A DNA stretch of 64,000 nt, taken from assembly GCA_021307315.1 (NCBI GenBank), contig JAJSPD010000051.1, positions 288,537 to 352,536 of the forward strand, written 5' to 3'. Below the pieces are notes generated by a model. It ran no database searches and was not told the origin of the DNA. It saw nothing but the letters and a program-made list of their open reading frames with translations. A program made the translations under genes and the position numbers. This document shows, piece by piece, positions 33,991 to 45,187 of this stretch. Positions within the stretch are counted from its first letter, which is position 1, and each line of letters starts with the position of its first letter. Origin of the DNA: Bisporella sp. PMI_857. Lineage: Eukaryota; Ascomycota; Leotiomycetes; Helotiales; Helotiaceae.

Positions 33991-35580
33991 ATGCCTCGAG
34001 ATCAAAAATGTCCCTCGGCCCCTAGGAGACCGTTCACTTGCTCACCAATCAGGCTGTATCTCTTCTTGCCGCTTTTCTTGATAGGCCTACTACTATACAC
34101 GTATTCTCCACTAGCCATTGACTTATGGCATATGGAAACCACCAGCTCAGGCAGCTACAATGCAAGGCCTATCAATAACAATAGTCCCTCAAGCAGTGAA
34201 TCCTCCTACATCATTGTGGGAGCCGGTATCTTCGGAGCCTCAACCGCCCTCCACCTGATTTCAAAATACCCATCCGCCAGTGTGACGCTCATCGACAGAA
34301 CGCCCTTTCCATGTCAGGCTGGGGCATCGTGGGACTGGAATAAGGTCATCCGTGCAGACTACACAAAACTCGTCTACATGGAACTCGCCTTGGAGGCCAT
34401 GGAATCTTGGCGATCAGACCCTCTATACAAGCCTTTTTACCACGAAGCTGGTCTCATTTGGCTTGATAATGCAGGTGTTCCCCAGACTATCATTGACAAC
34501 TACGAGAAATTGAAGGTGTCTCCTCGGTACCGCCTGATCGACATCGAGGAAGCCAAGACGCTTTGGGGCGGGCTTCACTCCGATGCTGACTACGATACCG
34601 TCCTCAATATTCTGCTCAATGAAAGCGGTGGCTGGGCTGAGGCAGCCAACGCGCTCAAGAAAGTCATTGAGACTGCCGCCGAGGCAGGCGTGAAGTATGT
34701 AGAAGCTGACATCGAATCCCTCACATTCGATGAAGAAGGCTCTACCACTGGTGTTCGAACCACGAAAGGATCCGTTCTGAGTGCTTCAAATATCATTCTA
34801 GCCACGGGAGCGATGACGGCCAAGCTGATTGCGGACAGTGCACCGCTGCGAAAGGAATTGCAAGTCGGTAACAGGGTGAAGGCGGCTGCTATCGTTACTG
34901 GCATGGAGACACTCAGTGCGGATGATGCAGCATACTTTGGAAAAGGACCTGTATTTTTACATGATATCGGAGCAAGCTTAGGTCAGTACTCCGCCTTGCT
35001 TTGCGAGTTTGTGAGACTAGAAATTGACAATAAAGATAGGAGGCGCCATACCCCCAAACTCGAAAAATCAGCTGAAATTCTGGCGCGATGTGAGCTTCAT
35101 GAATACGGTCCATCATTCGGCATCTGGACAAGACATATCGATGCCGCCAAATCAAGCAGATTATGCTCAGTGGGAACTATCACCCGGAATGAAGAAAGAA
35201 CTTCAGCGCGTTTCCAAAGGTGCATTCGGCGAAAAGGCTGATAACTTTGTACTCCATAACTATCGCATATGCTGGTAAGTTGGAGTAAAATCTGAATCGC
35301 TGAACTCCTGGATCCGGCTAATTGGTGATCACATAGGGACTCCACAACACCTAGTGGAGATCAGGTGATCACACCGCACCCACATTCCAAAGGTCTTTAC
35401 ATTGTAGCCGGAGGATCATTTCACAGTTGGAAATTTCTTCCCATTATTGGAAAATACGTCGTACAAATGCTTGATGGCACTTTGGCCCCCGACCTGGCTC
35501 AAAGGTGGGCTTGGGATCGGGACAACGATAAATCAGAACTTGATTTTATGTGGCCTGAACGGGAGATGAGAGACGTTTGA
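33991..35580 (+). CDS. FAD oxidoreductase, fructosyl-amine-oxidase (amadoriase)-like, with N-terminal membrane anchor
   Basis: Three exons (33991-34981, 35040-35274, 35337-35580) give 489 residues. VGAGIFGAS (about 76-84) is the dinucleotide-binding motif of the DAO/sarcosine-oxidase fold. RICWDST places Cys408 where the flavin-linked cysteine sits in fructosyl amino acid oxidases, and SFHSWKFLPIIGKYV is the family C-terminal region. Such enzymes oxidise glycated amino acids (Amadori products) or N-methyl amino acids, with hydrogen peroxide as a by-product. Unusually, residues 21-38 form a clear hydrophobic helix after a basic N-terminus, and the C-terminus (RDV) has no peroxisomal SKL-like signal, so a type II membrane location is inferred. 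Both introns (58 and 62 nt) restore family motifs. Substrate not certain. Confidence 0.85.
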
Positions 35581-36024
35581 GAGGCTTACCTTCAACGTTG
35601 CTTGGGGCATGCGAGAGACCCTGACAAACGCGGCTCTAGAGTGTGGAGGTTCTCTAGCATGTGCGGGGCCTGCTCTTCAGGTGGCGCGTGCTTCCTGAAG
35701 CCTATCTAGCAGGTGGGGTGTCTTCCAGCTAGCCGATTTACAAGGGCTTGAAGTTGATGCCATAAGCGCATGATTTGTCTCACCCACCACTGTATTCTGC
35801 ACTCTTCTGCACGACGACCAGAAAGTACGAAGCTTCGTACTGGTATTATACTTAAATAGTACTAATAGAGCAATCCATTGGACCGGATGAGAATCAATTG
35901 CTCTGTGCATTTATTGACTTTCAAGCGAGCATTCCTTATCATTATTGTCCCATTTCCTCACCCGCTTCTTTTAGTGCTAGAATTCTAGAAATACCGCAAA
36001 CTGGATGCGATCTTTGCAAACATC
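35581..36024. other. Intergenic; no gene seen
   Basis: Lies between the FAD enzyme and the epimerase-like gene. It should hold the latter's promoter. Confidence 0.45.
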
Positions 36025-37235
36025 ATGAGTCCTAAGATCTTTTTGTACTTCTCATTCCCAAATTCATAACAATCCTTGAATCTTACAAATCATAGGACGG
36101 GAGGGACTGGTTACATTGGTGGTTCAGTCCTTGTTGCGCTTGTCCAGCAGCACCCGGAATACGAAATCACTGTCCTTCTTCGAAGAGTGCCTCCCAATTT
36201 TCGAGAAACGTTCCTAAACGTGAAGATCGTAGAAGGTAACTTTGACGACGTAGAGCTCATTTCAGCTACAGCAGCTCTCAACGACATCGTTATCCGTGAG
36301 TTCCTAAGGAATTGACTTACCTTGAGTACAACTGAACCGAATTCAGACAACGGCAAATCCAAACATGAGCCATCAATCAAAGCCCACATTGCAGGGCTCC
36401 TCCGCTCCGCCACTCCATCCTCTCCTCGGTTTCTGATCCGCCTCGGCGGCACAGGTGCCATTGCCGATTGGGCCGATCCTACCTATTACGGCAAGAAGAA
36501 CCCGAAAGTCTGGTCGGACATCAATGATATCGACACTATTACCTCTCTGCCCGACACAGCTCTTCATCGCGCTATCGAGAAAATAGTCCAGACCGCAGCA
36601 ATGGAGCACGGCGATGTTTTGAAGTGTGCAATCATTTGCTCGTGTGGTGTGTATGGCCAGGGGAAAGGAATCGGTCGAACTCAGAGCATCATGGTCCCCG
36701 TTACCCTCGAAGACATCTTGGCATCGCCAGCTAAACAGGCCTTTTACACAGGCTCTGGATCTAACACTCGCAGCTGGGTGCACATTGATGATCTCGTGTC
36801 TATCTATCTGAAACTCGTTGAGGCGGCAGCGGCTGGTGGGGGGACTGCCGATTGGGGCCGAGAGGTTCTTTAATTCGTTAACTTGAAACTCCTTCTTCGC
36901 TGCTGAAAAGAAAGAATAAAAGCTAACACCTACCAAAGGGCTACTACTTCACCTCCACACAAGAAGTATCTCAACTGTCCTTCGCCACAGCAACCGGTCA
37001 AATTCTCGAAAAACACAAAGCCATTGAAAATGGAGAGCCGCTAGCGCTCCCCCTAGAGCAAATCAAGAAGTTTGGTGAGGATGAATGGGCGTATATGGGC
37101 TACTACACCTATGCTTGTAGTACGAGGACAAGTAGTGATAGAGCGAGGAAGGTATTGGGGTACGAGCCCAAAGCCCCGCCTTTGTTTGATTGCCTTGAGG
37201 AGGATTTTGTTGCGGCTGTTGCGGGGAAGAAATGA
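36025..37235 (+). CDS. NAD(P)-dependent epimerase/dehydratase-like (extended SDR, NmrA-type)
   Basis: Four exons (36025-36044, 36096-36295, 36347-36864, 36939-37235) give 344 residues. The first exon is only 20 bases and supplies MSPKIFL, which joins TGGTGYIGG to complete the glycine-rich NAD(P) motif; this justifies the start. DIVIH follows, then SCGVYGQGKG with Tyr in the usual region, and NTRSWVHIDDLV. The family includes sugar-nucleotide epimerases, NmrA-like regulators and many uncharacterised fungal reductases; no substrate can be named. Introns are 51, 51 and 74 nt. The third starts GTTCTT, an uncommon donor, but it is needed to keep the frame and gives the expected EGYYFTS. Confidence 0.88.
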
Positions 37236-39348
37236 TGAGAAGGGGGAAGATAAGGTGAGGGAGAGTTCGCTCGCTACGCTGCAACGGAGGTTCCGACAGT
37301 TTGCTGGTTTCTGGTGCATATGAACTTCATAATGAAGAGCCAAATTTGACAGCTGTGAGAGAAGTACATTCGAAACAGGACACTACCGTGGATAACGTAA
37401 GTCGTGGCGTAATAAGACGAATTGAGGGGCAGTGGCTTTCAACGCAGCGTCTGCGGATGGCCGCCCTAGAAACGCAGCTTGCACACCAGATTGTACACGT
37501 TCATTGATATATGCATCGTGGCCTCAGACTTAGCGCAGACCGTACATTGGCCTGCTGCAAGTTAATCTTAAACTTGTGTACAACGTAGATTCCTATACAA
37601 ATCATGCAATCCGCTGAATAGAATTATCACTGCAACGATGATACCTAGGATCAGGCATGCTGAGTGCTTTTTAGTGACGAATTTTTGATGGGACGCTGCG
37701 TAGAAATTCACTTGAGGACTTCTAGAGCTTTGCTGTCCACGATTGGTTTGGACAATTTACTGTATTCCCAAAGACAGGAGTAAGTAAGTGTACAAATTGT
37801 ATCAATGGAAGCCGCTTTTACCGGACGAAACCACGTTTACGGAGTAATACAACAACTGCACTTTTTACCGAGATTGAAAAAGTCGTTATTCGCTTTTTTT
37901 ACAAAAAGCTTTTCACTTTATATCCAATTAAAAAAAGTGCCGTGTTGGTCAAGAGAAATTGATTTTAGTTTGTTCAGTAACTTGTACGTAAATAAAATTT
38001 TAGCTAGCCATCGTATTAGCTAGTACGCTTATAATAATAACGTTTGCTTACTATAATCGTCAAGTCTGATTTCAATTTCATCGAGCAGTTTTTGATACTT
38101 CTGTTGGTGTGGCTTTTTCTTTCTTCGCACTAATAGACTTGATCTAAGAGAATTATCGAAACTGTTAAGCTGCTTTTTGAGCTTTGTTGATTTAAGTTGA
38201 CGATCAACTAGTATTCGAGTATATAATTGTTCGAACATTCTGAACCGTTTAGAGTTAAATACTTTTATAAGCGCTACAGTTTAAAAAGAATTTTTAACTT
38301 GTTTTTAGTTAGCATGAGATTTCGCTTTAACAAGAATGGTACAAACTTTGCGTTGTATCAAGTTTATCACTCATGTTTTAAGAAAGCGGATGTCGATCGA
38401 TGCAACAAAGGATCAAAGATGAAGGAGCACGCCGAATAATATATTCTACAAAAGCAAGCCACTATTAAAGAGCTTTTGCCACGTATGTATTGGTGAGTAT
38501 TAAAGAGGTAAAGTATGCGTGATGCATAATGCATGCTTATGCGGATACTTAGTGGGCACACTGATTCAATGTTCCTCTGCACGAAAGCTCAAGTTGTGAT
38601 GTTGCGCTGTTCGTTCTAAACAGGGTTAACACATTAGACTGCATTCGTATAGCGCGAACTTATAGGGAAAGTACAAATCATAGACAGGAGGGTAGGTCGA
38701 TGGTTAGCTCTCTCACCATTTGCATGCTATGTTTGTAAAAGGTACTCGCGATACTTCTTTCGCGACTATTTCCGTTATAATACTTATAGTAAGCACGCGG
38801 ATTTAGCGCTGACCGAATTGTTTTATATTAGCTACACAATATAGCATTGGATCAGTTTCAAAACAGTTGGATTTGGCATTACTCTTGCCGTGGCTTGAGT
38901 CAATTATCACATTCATTTTCACTTCCACCTCCACCTCCACGACTGCTAATCCTAGCGAAGGCAATCTTGGCATGTTTTGCAGTTAATTTGGGTTGGTTTG
39001 CTTCTGGCCTTCGTAAGTAATGCAACTCTTTCGGATTTTTCAAGCGCCGATGCTTAACTTTTGTTTACACATACAAAGCAAGGTCGGTACGTTTCTTCAA
39101 CTTCAACTATAGCACTGCTATTGCTTTCTCAAGATCGAAAAAGGCCGTTCACAAATAAGCAAGGTCAGCAACGCAAAAAACAGAAGCACATTATTTCTGC
39201 GGAAGAACTAAAACTACTTTTTTCTCGAGCACGCAAAGTTTACGTTTTGCGTATTGTTTTAGCGCAACCCGAGAAATTTTTACTGCTACCGATTTACTGT
39301 TTATTAATTACTAATACCGCTTGCCTGCGATTTACTAAAATAGCTGTC
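37236..39348. other. AT-rich gene-poor DNA, probably degraded repeats
   Basis: No convincing gene. Sequence is AT-rich with many TA steps. Short Lys-rich frames (38029-38238 minus, 39061-39345 plus, with RKKQKHIISAEELKLL) faintly recall the basic tail of pogo-type transposases, but not enough to name. A TCCACC-type microsatellite lies near 38925-38945. Confidence 0.4.
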
Positions 39349-39598
39349 TGTAACAACCGAAGTATGGGCAAGGTCATGGCGCAGGATCAGGGGGTTGGCA
39401 TTCAGGGTATGAGGGGTTTCAGAGCCGATACGGAGGAGAGTCGGAGTCGCCTATATAAAGGCCTGCTCCTACTCTCTACAGTTGCTCTTCATGTTTTTGT
39501 ATCCTTTGTACAGTCGACCTATAAGGCAATTACTATCAGTCTATTCTACGCACTCCCATATGCCTCTATTGTAGCCAGTGATTCCTTGCGTCGTTACA
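39349..39598 (+). mobile_element. Candidate solo LTR
   Basis: This 250-bp block starts TGTAAC and ends GTTACA (TG...CA ends in a 6-bp inverted repeat). It is visibly less AT-rich than its flanks and has TATATAAAGG near 39450, a promoter-like element as in LTRs. No 5-bp target duplication (CTGTC versus AAATA) and no second copy are seen in the window, so the call is tentative. Confidence 0.35.
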
Positions 39599-40156
39599 AA
39601 ATATATGCTTTGTTACAAGTGTACTAAGTAAAAGTGTTAAGAATTGATAGTATAGCTTACTCGTAAAATATAAGCTATACTTTATGTAATAGTTTAGTTA
39701 TTAGTAAAAAGGTCAACCTTTTTTTACTGAGCAACCTCCAAAATAGTTCTATAATCAAGTCAATTCATTCTCCCTGAACTACTGCAACTGGGCAGACCTT
39801 ACGTACAGCACAAGCTTCTACTGATACCGTTTTAATCAAAATAGTGTTTTACAGGTGGCGTTTAAAGTTTACAGATAATTTACGGAGTACAGCTAGCTTA
39901 GTAATCAAATAAAGCAAGCTTTTCAGTCAAGCACGGGTTTTACCTAGCCGTGATCCCTAGTTACTTACAGCGGTAAAGAACGAAATTTTTAGTGCAAGAA
40001 TGTCACGTGCTAAGAAGCAATAAGGAGTTCGGTAAAAGCTTTCAGTCTCGACACGTAAAAGTTGCCAGGAGTACAAAAAGTATAAGTAGAAAGCTCGAGG
40101 CGTAGGAGAAAAAAGTAGAGATTAGTCTTCGTACCAATGGGGGCTGATTCATGCCA
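39599..40156. other. AT-rich DNA between repeats
   Basis: No gene seen. A short inverted repeat AAAAAGGT/ACCTTTTT near 39703-39722 could form a hairpin. Confidence 0.4.
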
Positions 40157-40164
40157 CACTACTC
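40157..40164 (+). repeat. Target-site duplication, left copy
   Basis: CACTACTC directly before the left inverted repeat of the hAT-like element. Confidence 0.85.
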
Positions 40165-40609
40165 CAGTGAACGAGTTAGTATTGTAGTATTTAGTAATAT
40201 CGAGTCTCGAGACATATAAGATCGACTTTTTGATACTACGCTAGTATTAGTACGAGATTCTCGTAAAGCGCTAGTATTAGTATGGAAATTGAATCTTATA
40301 TCATATTGGCAATAATACTAAATACTGTGCTATGGCCACTTTGGGGCTTTTTTACAAGAGTCTGATATGAACTTTACTTTTTTTAGTACGAATAACCGAA
40401 TTAAAAAAGCTAAGACCCTTGTTGTATTGCTAATTTCGGAATAGCGTTATTTAGAGTTAGTGTTGTAGTATATCGCGGTGTAGTATGATATAATATGAGA
40501 TTGCAAATTTTGCTGTAATACGTGTACAAATTTCAAATATCATATTGCGTGGTATATAGTATTGATTTTTAGGGGTCGATATATCACGATAATACTAGCT
40601 CGCTCACTG
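40165..40609 (+). mobile_element. Non-autonomous hAT-like element (MITE) with terminal inverted repeats
   Basis: The 445-bp element begins CAGTGAACGAGTTAGTATT and its right end, read on the other strand, begins CAGTGAGCGAGCTAGTATT: 17 of 19 positions match, and the two differences are transitions. It is flanked by perfect 8-bp direct repeats CACTACTC (40157-40164 and 40610-40617). Terminal CAGTG and an 8-bp target duplication are hallmarks of hAT transposons. No transposase frame fits inside, so it is non-autonomous. Inside, CGCTAGTATTAGTA occurs twice (40239-40252, 40269-40282), like subterminal binding repeats. Confidence 0.85.
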
Positions 40610-40617
40610 CACTACTC
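40610..40617 (+). repeat. Target-site duplication, right copy
   Basis: CACTACTC directly after the right inverted repeat of the hAT-like element, identical to the left copy. Confidence 0.85.
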
Positions 40618-40699
40618 TCCCTTACACGTTTGCGGGCCTAAAATATACATTAGACACAGATTTTAAAGATCAACGTTTTAGTTCTAGTATATACAGAAA

Positions 40700-40770
40700 C
40701 AAGGTACAAAAACAGAGTGCAGAAAGGAGGTGCAGAAGCAAGGTTAAGAAGTAAGGTGCAAAAGCATGGT
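40700..40770 (+). repeat. Degenerate minisatellite, unit about 13-14 bases
   Basis: Five imperfect copies of a unit like AAGGTGCAAAAGCA (variants AAGGTACAAAAACA, GAGTGCAGAAAGGA, GGTGCAGAAGCA, AGGTTAAGAAGTA) follow one another. Confidence 0.6.
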
Positions 40771-42042
40771 AGGCAGGGGCCTATAGACAACAGCGTAGAA
40801 AGTATGCAATGCAAATTGTGGTTATACCAGACAGCTGAGAAGAGAAGATGGCTTGATCTTGTATACCCCGTTCAAGGAGTCAAGTGAACTGCGTTAGTCG
40901 TGTACACCTCTCTGGCCAGGCTAGACCTAGGCAAACCTACAGAATTCACAGAATTCACAACAGGTGATTGAGCGACCACCAAAATACCAGGCCATCTATA
41001 CTTGCCAATAGAGTGCTTTCGAGCCCCCAGATCCACATAATAGAAATTGCTTCAAGTACCACACAAGTCAAACTCAATTTTTTCTTCGCTGGTTCCGTTT
41101 TAGTATCTCGTCGTGAGCTGCTGCTGCTTTGGCCTGAGCACAGGGTGAGCATTACTTCCACTGAGCCGTTATAGGCTCATGCTGTGCATGAGGATCAACA
41201 AAGTAGCACGAGCGCTAGTATATCAGATGAGCCGCGATGCGACTTTGTGTTTCGTGAGCAAGCCAGCGGTGTGCCATGGAGCAGGAAGAATAACGGCAAC
41301 AAGAGATACCGGTAAAGATGGCAGGGAGATTGCTCCCATGGGCCGAGAGCATCTGGCGGAGCCATAGTTCCCTAATAACCGCTAACGGCATTGCAGATGA
41401 ACTGATCATGTTAAATGGTGATTATAGGTCGAAGGCCGACGATGGCAATCTTTCCAATTGTACAGCCAACAAGCATGACGATCGTCAAGCGTTCAGTAAC
41501 GGGGAGGCCATGTTTGTTGCCAAACGAAAGAGGTCTGGCTCGTCTCGCTCTGCCTATGCAAGCACAGCGCCGCTCCCGCGCGTCAGAGATGCAAAGTCCG
41601 GCTGAGGCAAACGTGGGGCTAGATATTAAGAGAGCCATCACAGCGTAACGAGTCGTGTAGTGGGAGGTCCGGCTGCCACTGCCAGCCGCTTTGAACGCAG
41701 CGCTAAGCGGAATTCACAAGCTTAGTAATGAGAACTTACCACGAGGCATTCAGAATGGCGACTACACGCTAGGTTCTGCACAGTATCACGAGTGGCTAGT
41801 TTATGATGGTAAATTCATTTCCTCGATGTAAGAAAGAAAAAAAAAGCGAAAAACAGCCCATTCTATCGCAGTTGATATCCCTTCAATTGGGAAACACTCC
41901 AATGTGCTTCAACAATCTGGGTTTGGCGCTCATCGCCTTAAGTTCTACGGACTACTCCCAGTTACGGGCGACGCCGTTACTCCTCCCATGAGCATCACCC
42001 GAAGTCCTAAGCTATTATACATGTCAAGGGATTTAACGTCCG
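40771..42042. other. Gene-poor DNA; no gene recognised
   Basis: Several short frames (for example 41318-41605 plus) show no family. The composition is nearer normal coding DNA around 41200-41650, so an old gene remnant is possible. Confidence 0.35.
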
Positions 42043-42237
42043 GTGCCGCATTACGTTCCGCCGCTCTCAGAAGATCCGGATTTTGATCCCGAGGCATTAA
42101 CGTCCGCCCATGCGCCGACTCCTGCTAGCAAAGTCTCTCGTGATACACGCTCTCCTGAATCGTACGGAGAGTACGTATATGTAGATTGCGAGTCTGGGGT
42201 CCCAACTGTAGCTGCGGTGGAAGAAGGATACTGAGTT
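42043..42237 (+). other. Exon-like open segment, possible C-terminal remnant
   Basis: A 64-codon frame ending in TGA has protein-like composition (VPHYVPPLSEDPDFDPEA, SPESYGEYVYVD), but it has no ATG and an in-frame TAA nine bases upstream. It could be the last exon of a decayed gene. Family unknown. Confidence 0.25.
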
Positions 42238-44766
42238 TGGTGGCGTGAGGAAGAGTTTTGGTGGGAATATCTATTTCGGTATTAGTTTGAGCGTTAGAAC
42301 AGTGCTGCACGGCTAGGCGTACCTTTGTGGTGTTATGATTCTCTCGCAATTCTTCTTACTCGAAATCTTCATTTTATAGCAGCTTGCAGATCTGTGAAGT
42401 GGTTAAGCTATGTGGTGTCTGTAGGAAATGACTTACCTTACTTTCTGGAGTGTATTCGCATGGATCTGTAGGTGTATCTCTTTGATATGAGGGCAAAGAT
42501 GCCAGGAAATAGATGCGTTCGTGTGTTCCGCCTAGAAGAAATCAAGATTGAGGTAACACTATGTTTGGGAACAGAATATTGACTCGAAGTTTGGAACTGG
42601 AGGAAAGTTGCGATGCTCTATCGTCTGGAGACCAGTGTTCATATATAGCCCATAAAATGGGCTTGTGAGAATAGTGAAGTTAATTTATTACATTGTGACA
42701 CTATGCGCATGGTAAGGGTAGGCGGAAAACTTCACTTCACTTTGAAATAGGGTTTATGTAGTGAAGCCATAATAAGGAAACGAATTACCGGGATCGTAAC
42801 ATAGAGGAATTGATAAGATACTAAGTTCATTTCTTACATCCGCTGTGGAGAAATATGAAACGTGGAATATCATTCCTATGAAGAGATTTTGCATGTTGTG
42901 CAGACATACAGAAACCGCATTGGCGTAGTTTTGCGTCGCGATTCGTAAATATTGAGAGTAAGAGCATAGCCGTGGAGTATAAAAGGGTGTCGATACACCT
43001 ACACCATAGTGTACGTTTAAGTTTTTTAGTCAGCAGTTTCCCCCACCAAAACACCAAACACACCCCCCCAAAAAAAAACATTTTTACAAGCCTGAAAGCA
43101 TGGCGTAGGTGTACTGAACGCTCAACTTACCATCTTTTACTACTTTACCAAAAATGATCGCGCATCGCGTTTTGCATCTATTTGCACTGTAATTTTGCTT
43201 GCAATTAATGCACCGTTAAACACAATGCTGACTACTGAAGAATTCTGGTCTCGGGTCGGCGTTGAAACTGCGAGGATGAAATAAAGTGATATATGACTGA
43301 AGTGAAATGGTACAGTAAAGTTGAGAGGAGTTTCGAGACACGGTGATTATAGGCATCTGATTTAAGGATATTGGTTGATCCTCGGAACGAGTCACATAAC
43401 TGATTTTGCCGTGTCGCTCCGTTCTCGGCGAATTACTTTTCGGTTGCCATGGGGGATGACGTAACGTGATGGCTCGAAATATATCCGGGACTCGGAAGGA
43501 CGTGATGCGTGGCCATTGAGTCCGTTTAGGGAATAATAATAAATTTTGAAAGCACTGCACTGTGAACTTCCAAAGGACCGTAGAGAACACCATCAGTATC
43601 CCTAGTCTAATTCACTTTCTGACTGCCCCCTTCTCAAACTGTCATGCTCTAAAGGGTTTTCTTCCTCCTCTTTTCCTTCCTTTTTTTGAACCTGCTATCG
43701 TTCACATTTTAGGTCCCTCCTGGTCATCCATCGTGCCAGCTGAGATACAGGAAAAAACACTACCAAGATACCGATAACTTTAATTAGATGTCTAGTGTGG
43801 CTCTGTAGAAGACGACATACTGTAGATGGCCTGGATGGCCAAACAAATGTGGCGCTGGGGTGAAGTTTGTCCTGGGTGAGAGAGAGTCCTTGTGGCGATC
43901 GATGCATGCTCCTTGCAATTTTCCGAGAGATCGTCTTACCTAAATTCTACGGAGATACAACGGTTGGTAAAGAACAGCACTAGCATGGGTACAATTTCAC
44001 TTTCACTAATCAGACGATAAGCACAGGCCATATCAAAAGCAAAAAACAAAGTCTAATCAAAATAGATTATTGTCTGGCTGAGCCTCATTGCCCGATCAAT
44101 CAAAGTATAGTGTACCCATTCTAGTGCTGTTACTCGACTTAACCGTTATACCTCCGTAAAGTGTGGTATTGTCTTTTTGTTTTCTCTGTTCGTCCAAACA
44201 AGCTAGATTTGAAAGCATATTCATTGAAAATAAACTTCAGTCATCTCACTACACAATTGCCACCTCATTGTCGGTCGGTGGTGAGACGGGCCTTCTGGAA
44301 AAGCCTAAAGAATCCCTGTTGATGAAGAAATTATACGAGCGAGGCTGAATCTAAAGGTTTCTCTATTTTTTTAATTTTTTTTTTTAAATAACCCCCACCC
44401 CCAACCTACACATGAAACCTTAAGTGAACGAGTCTCAAGAATAAATGCCCTAATTGACGACTTGATAATCGTTCTTCTGGGTGGAATGCCAGTTCCAAAA
44501 ATTCAGATATGGGTGCCTCAGCGCCTGTCACCGACGACCGCATGACACCAGCTGCACTGCAGTCCAACCCCTGTCACCGCCTACTTTAGTTAGAGCTGAA
44601 GTGACTGAAGTAAAAGCGGTTCCCAACTAGGTTTGGTAACTTCGGATGAAGTGAAGTTGCCTCATCTTCTACAATGATTATTGTTTTGACACGATCATGG
44701 CCTTAACAGCCAGATTTGTAGGCACCTTTTCACAGCCTACCAGCCACTTGTTCTCCTTTCTTCCCC
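42238..44766. other. AT-rich gene-poor DNA
   Basis: No gene recognised. Scattered TTCACTTCA words occur on both strands near 42728-42739 and 44647-44658. Confidence 0.4.
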
Positions 44767-44811
44767 TCTTTCTCTCTTTCTCTCTTTCTCTCTTTCTCTC
44801 TTTCTCTCTTC
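44767..44811 (+). repeat. Octamer microsatellite (TCTCTTTC)n
   Basis: About five and a half near-perfect copies of an 8-base pyrimidine unit. Confidence 0.9.
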
Positions 44812-45187
44812 TTCCCCTTCCCAGGTAATAGCATTCTTGTTGTTTCTCGTCCTTCATTGCCCAATTGCACCAGTATTGAATTGTCACTCCTTTGTAGCTA
44901 CCTCGTACGCACACATTCATTAAGACCACGGCCTTACAGCTTGCTGCCTCCACGAACAACGAGAAACCCGATCGCCCCAAGCGCACCTTGACTCTCCTGG
45001 GTAACCAGGACTATTCTACAACTACGCAGCATGTAATAAAGGGCTTCCTGAGGGTAGTCATACTTGTTGCAGGCTTTTGTGGCATCGCTGCTGGTCAGCT
45101 TACGCCTCTCTACAAACCAATTGCGGCCCGCGGCTCCGTCGTTAATATCCATACCAATACCGCTCGACTGCCATAACTAAGTTTCAC
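44812..45187. promoter_or_regulatory. Upstream region of the Gln/Pro/His-rich gene
   Basis: No gene seen. A frame at 44988-45176 has no family resemblance. Presumed promoter and 5' untranslated region. Confidence 0.35.

Noticed and set aside
13533..37235. Secondary-metabolite gene cluster (hydrolase, SDR, BVMO, oxidase, epimerase)
   Set aside because: There is no PKS, NRPS, terpene cyclase or prenyltransferase backbone, and the genes are spread on both strands among unrelated ones.
39061..39627. 188-codon frame as a protein gene
   Set aside because: It crosses the putative LTR boundary, has no coding character, and only a short Lys-rich patch hints at an old transposase.
42728..44658. AACTTCACTTCA at 42728-42739 and its exact inverted copy at 44647-44658 as ends of a 1.9-kb element
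   Set aside because: The match stops at 12 bases, the word is low-complexity, similar words occur elsewhere in the region, and no flanking target duplication is seen.
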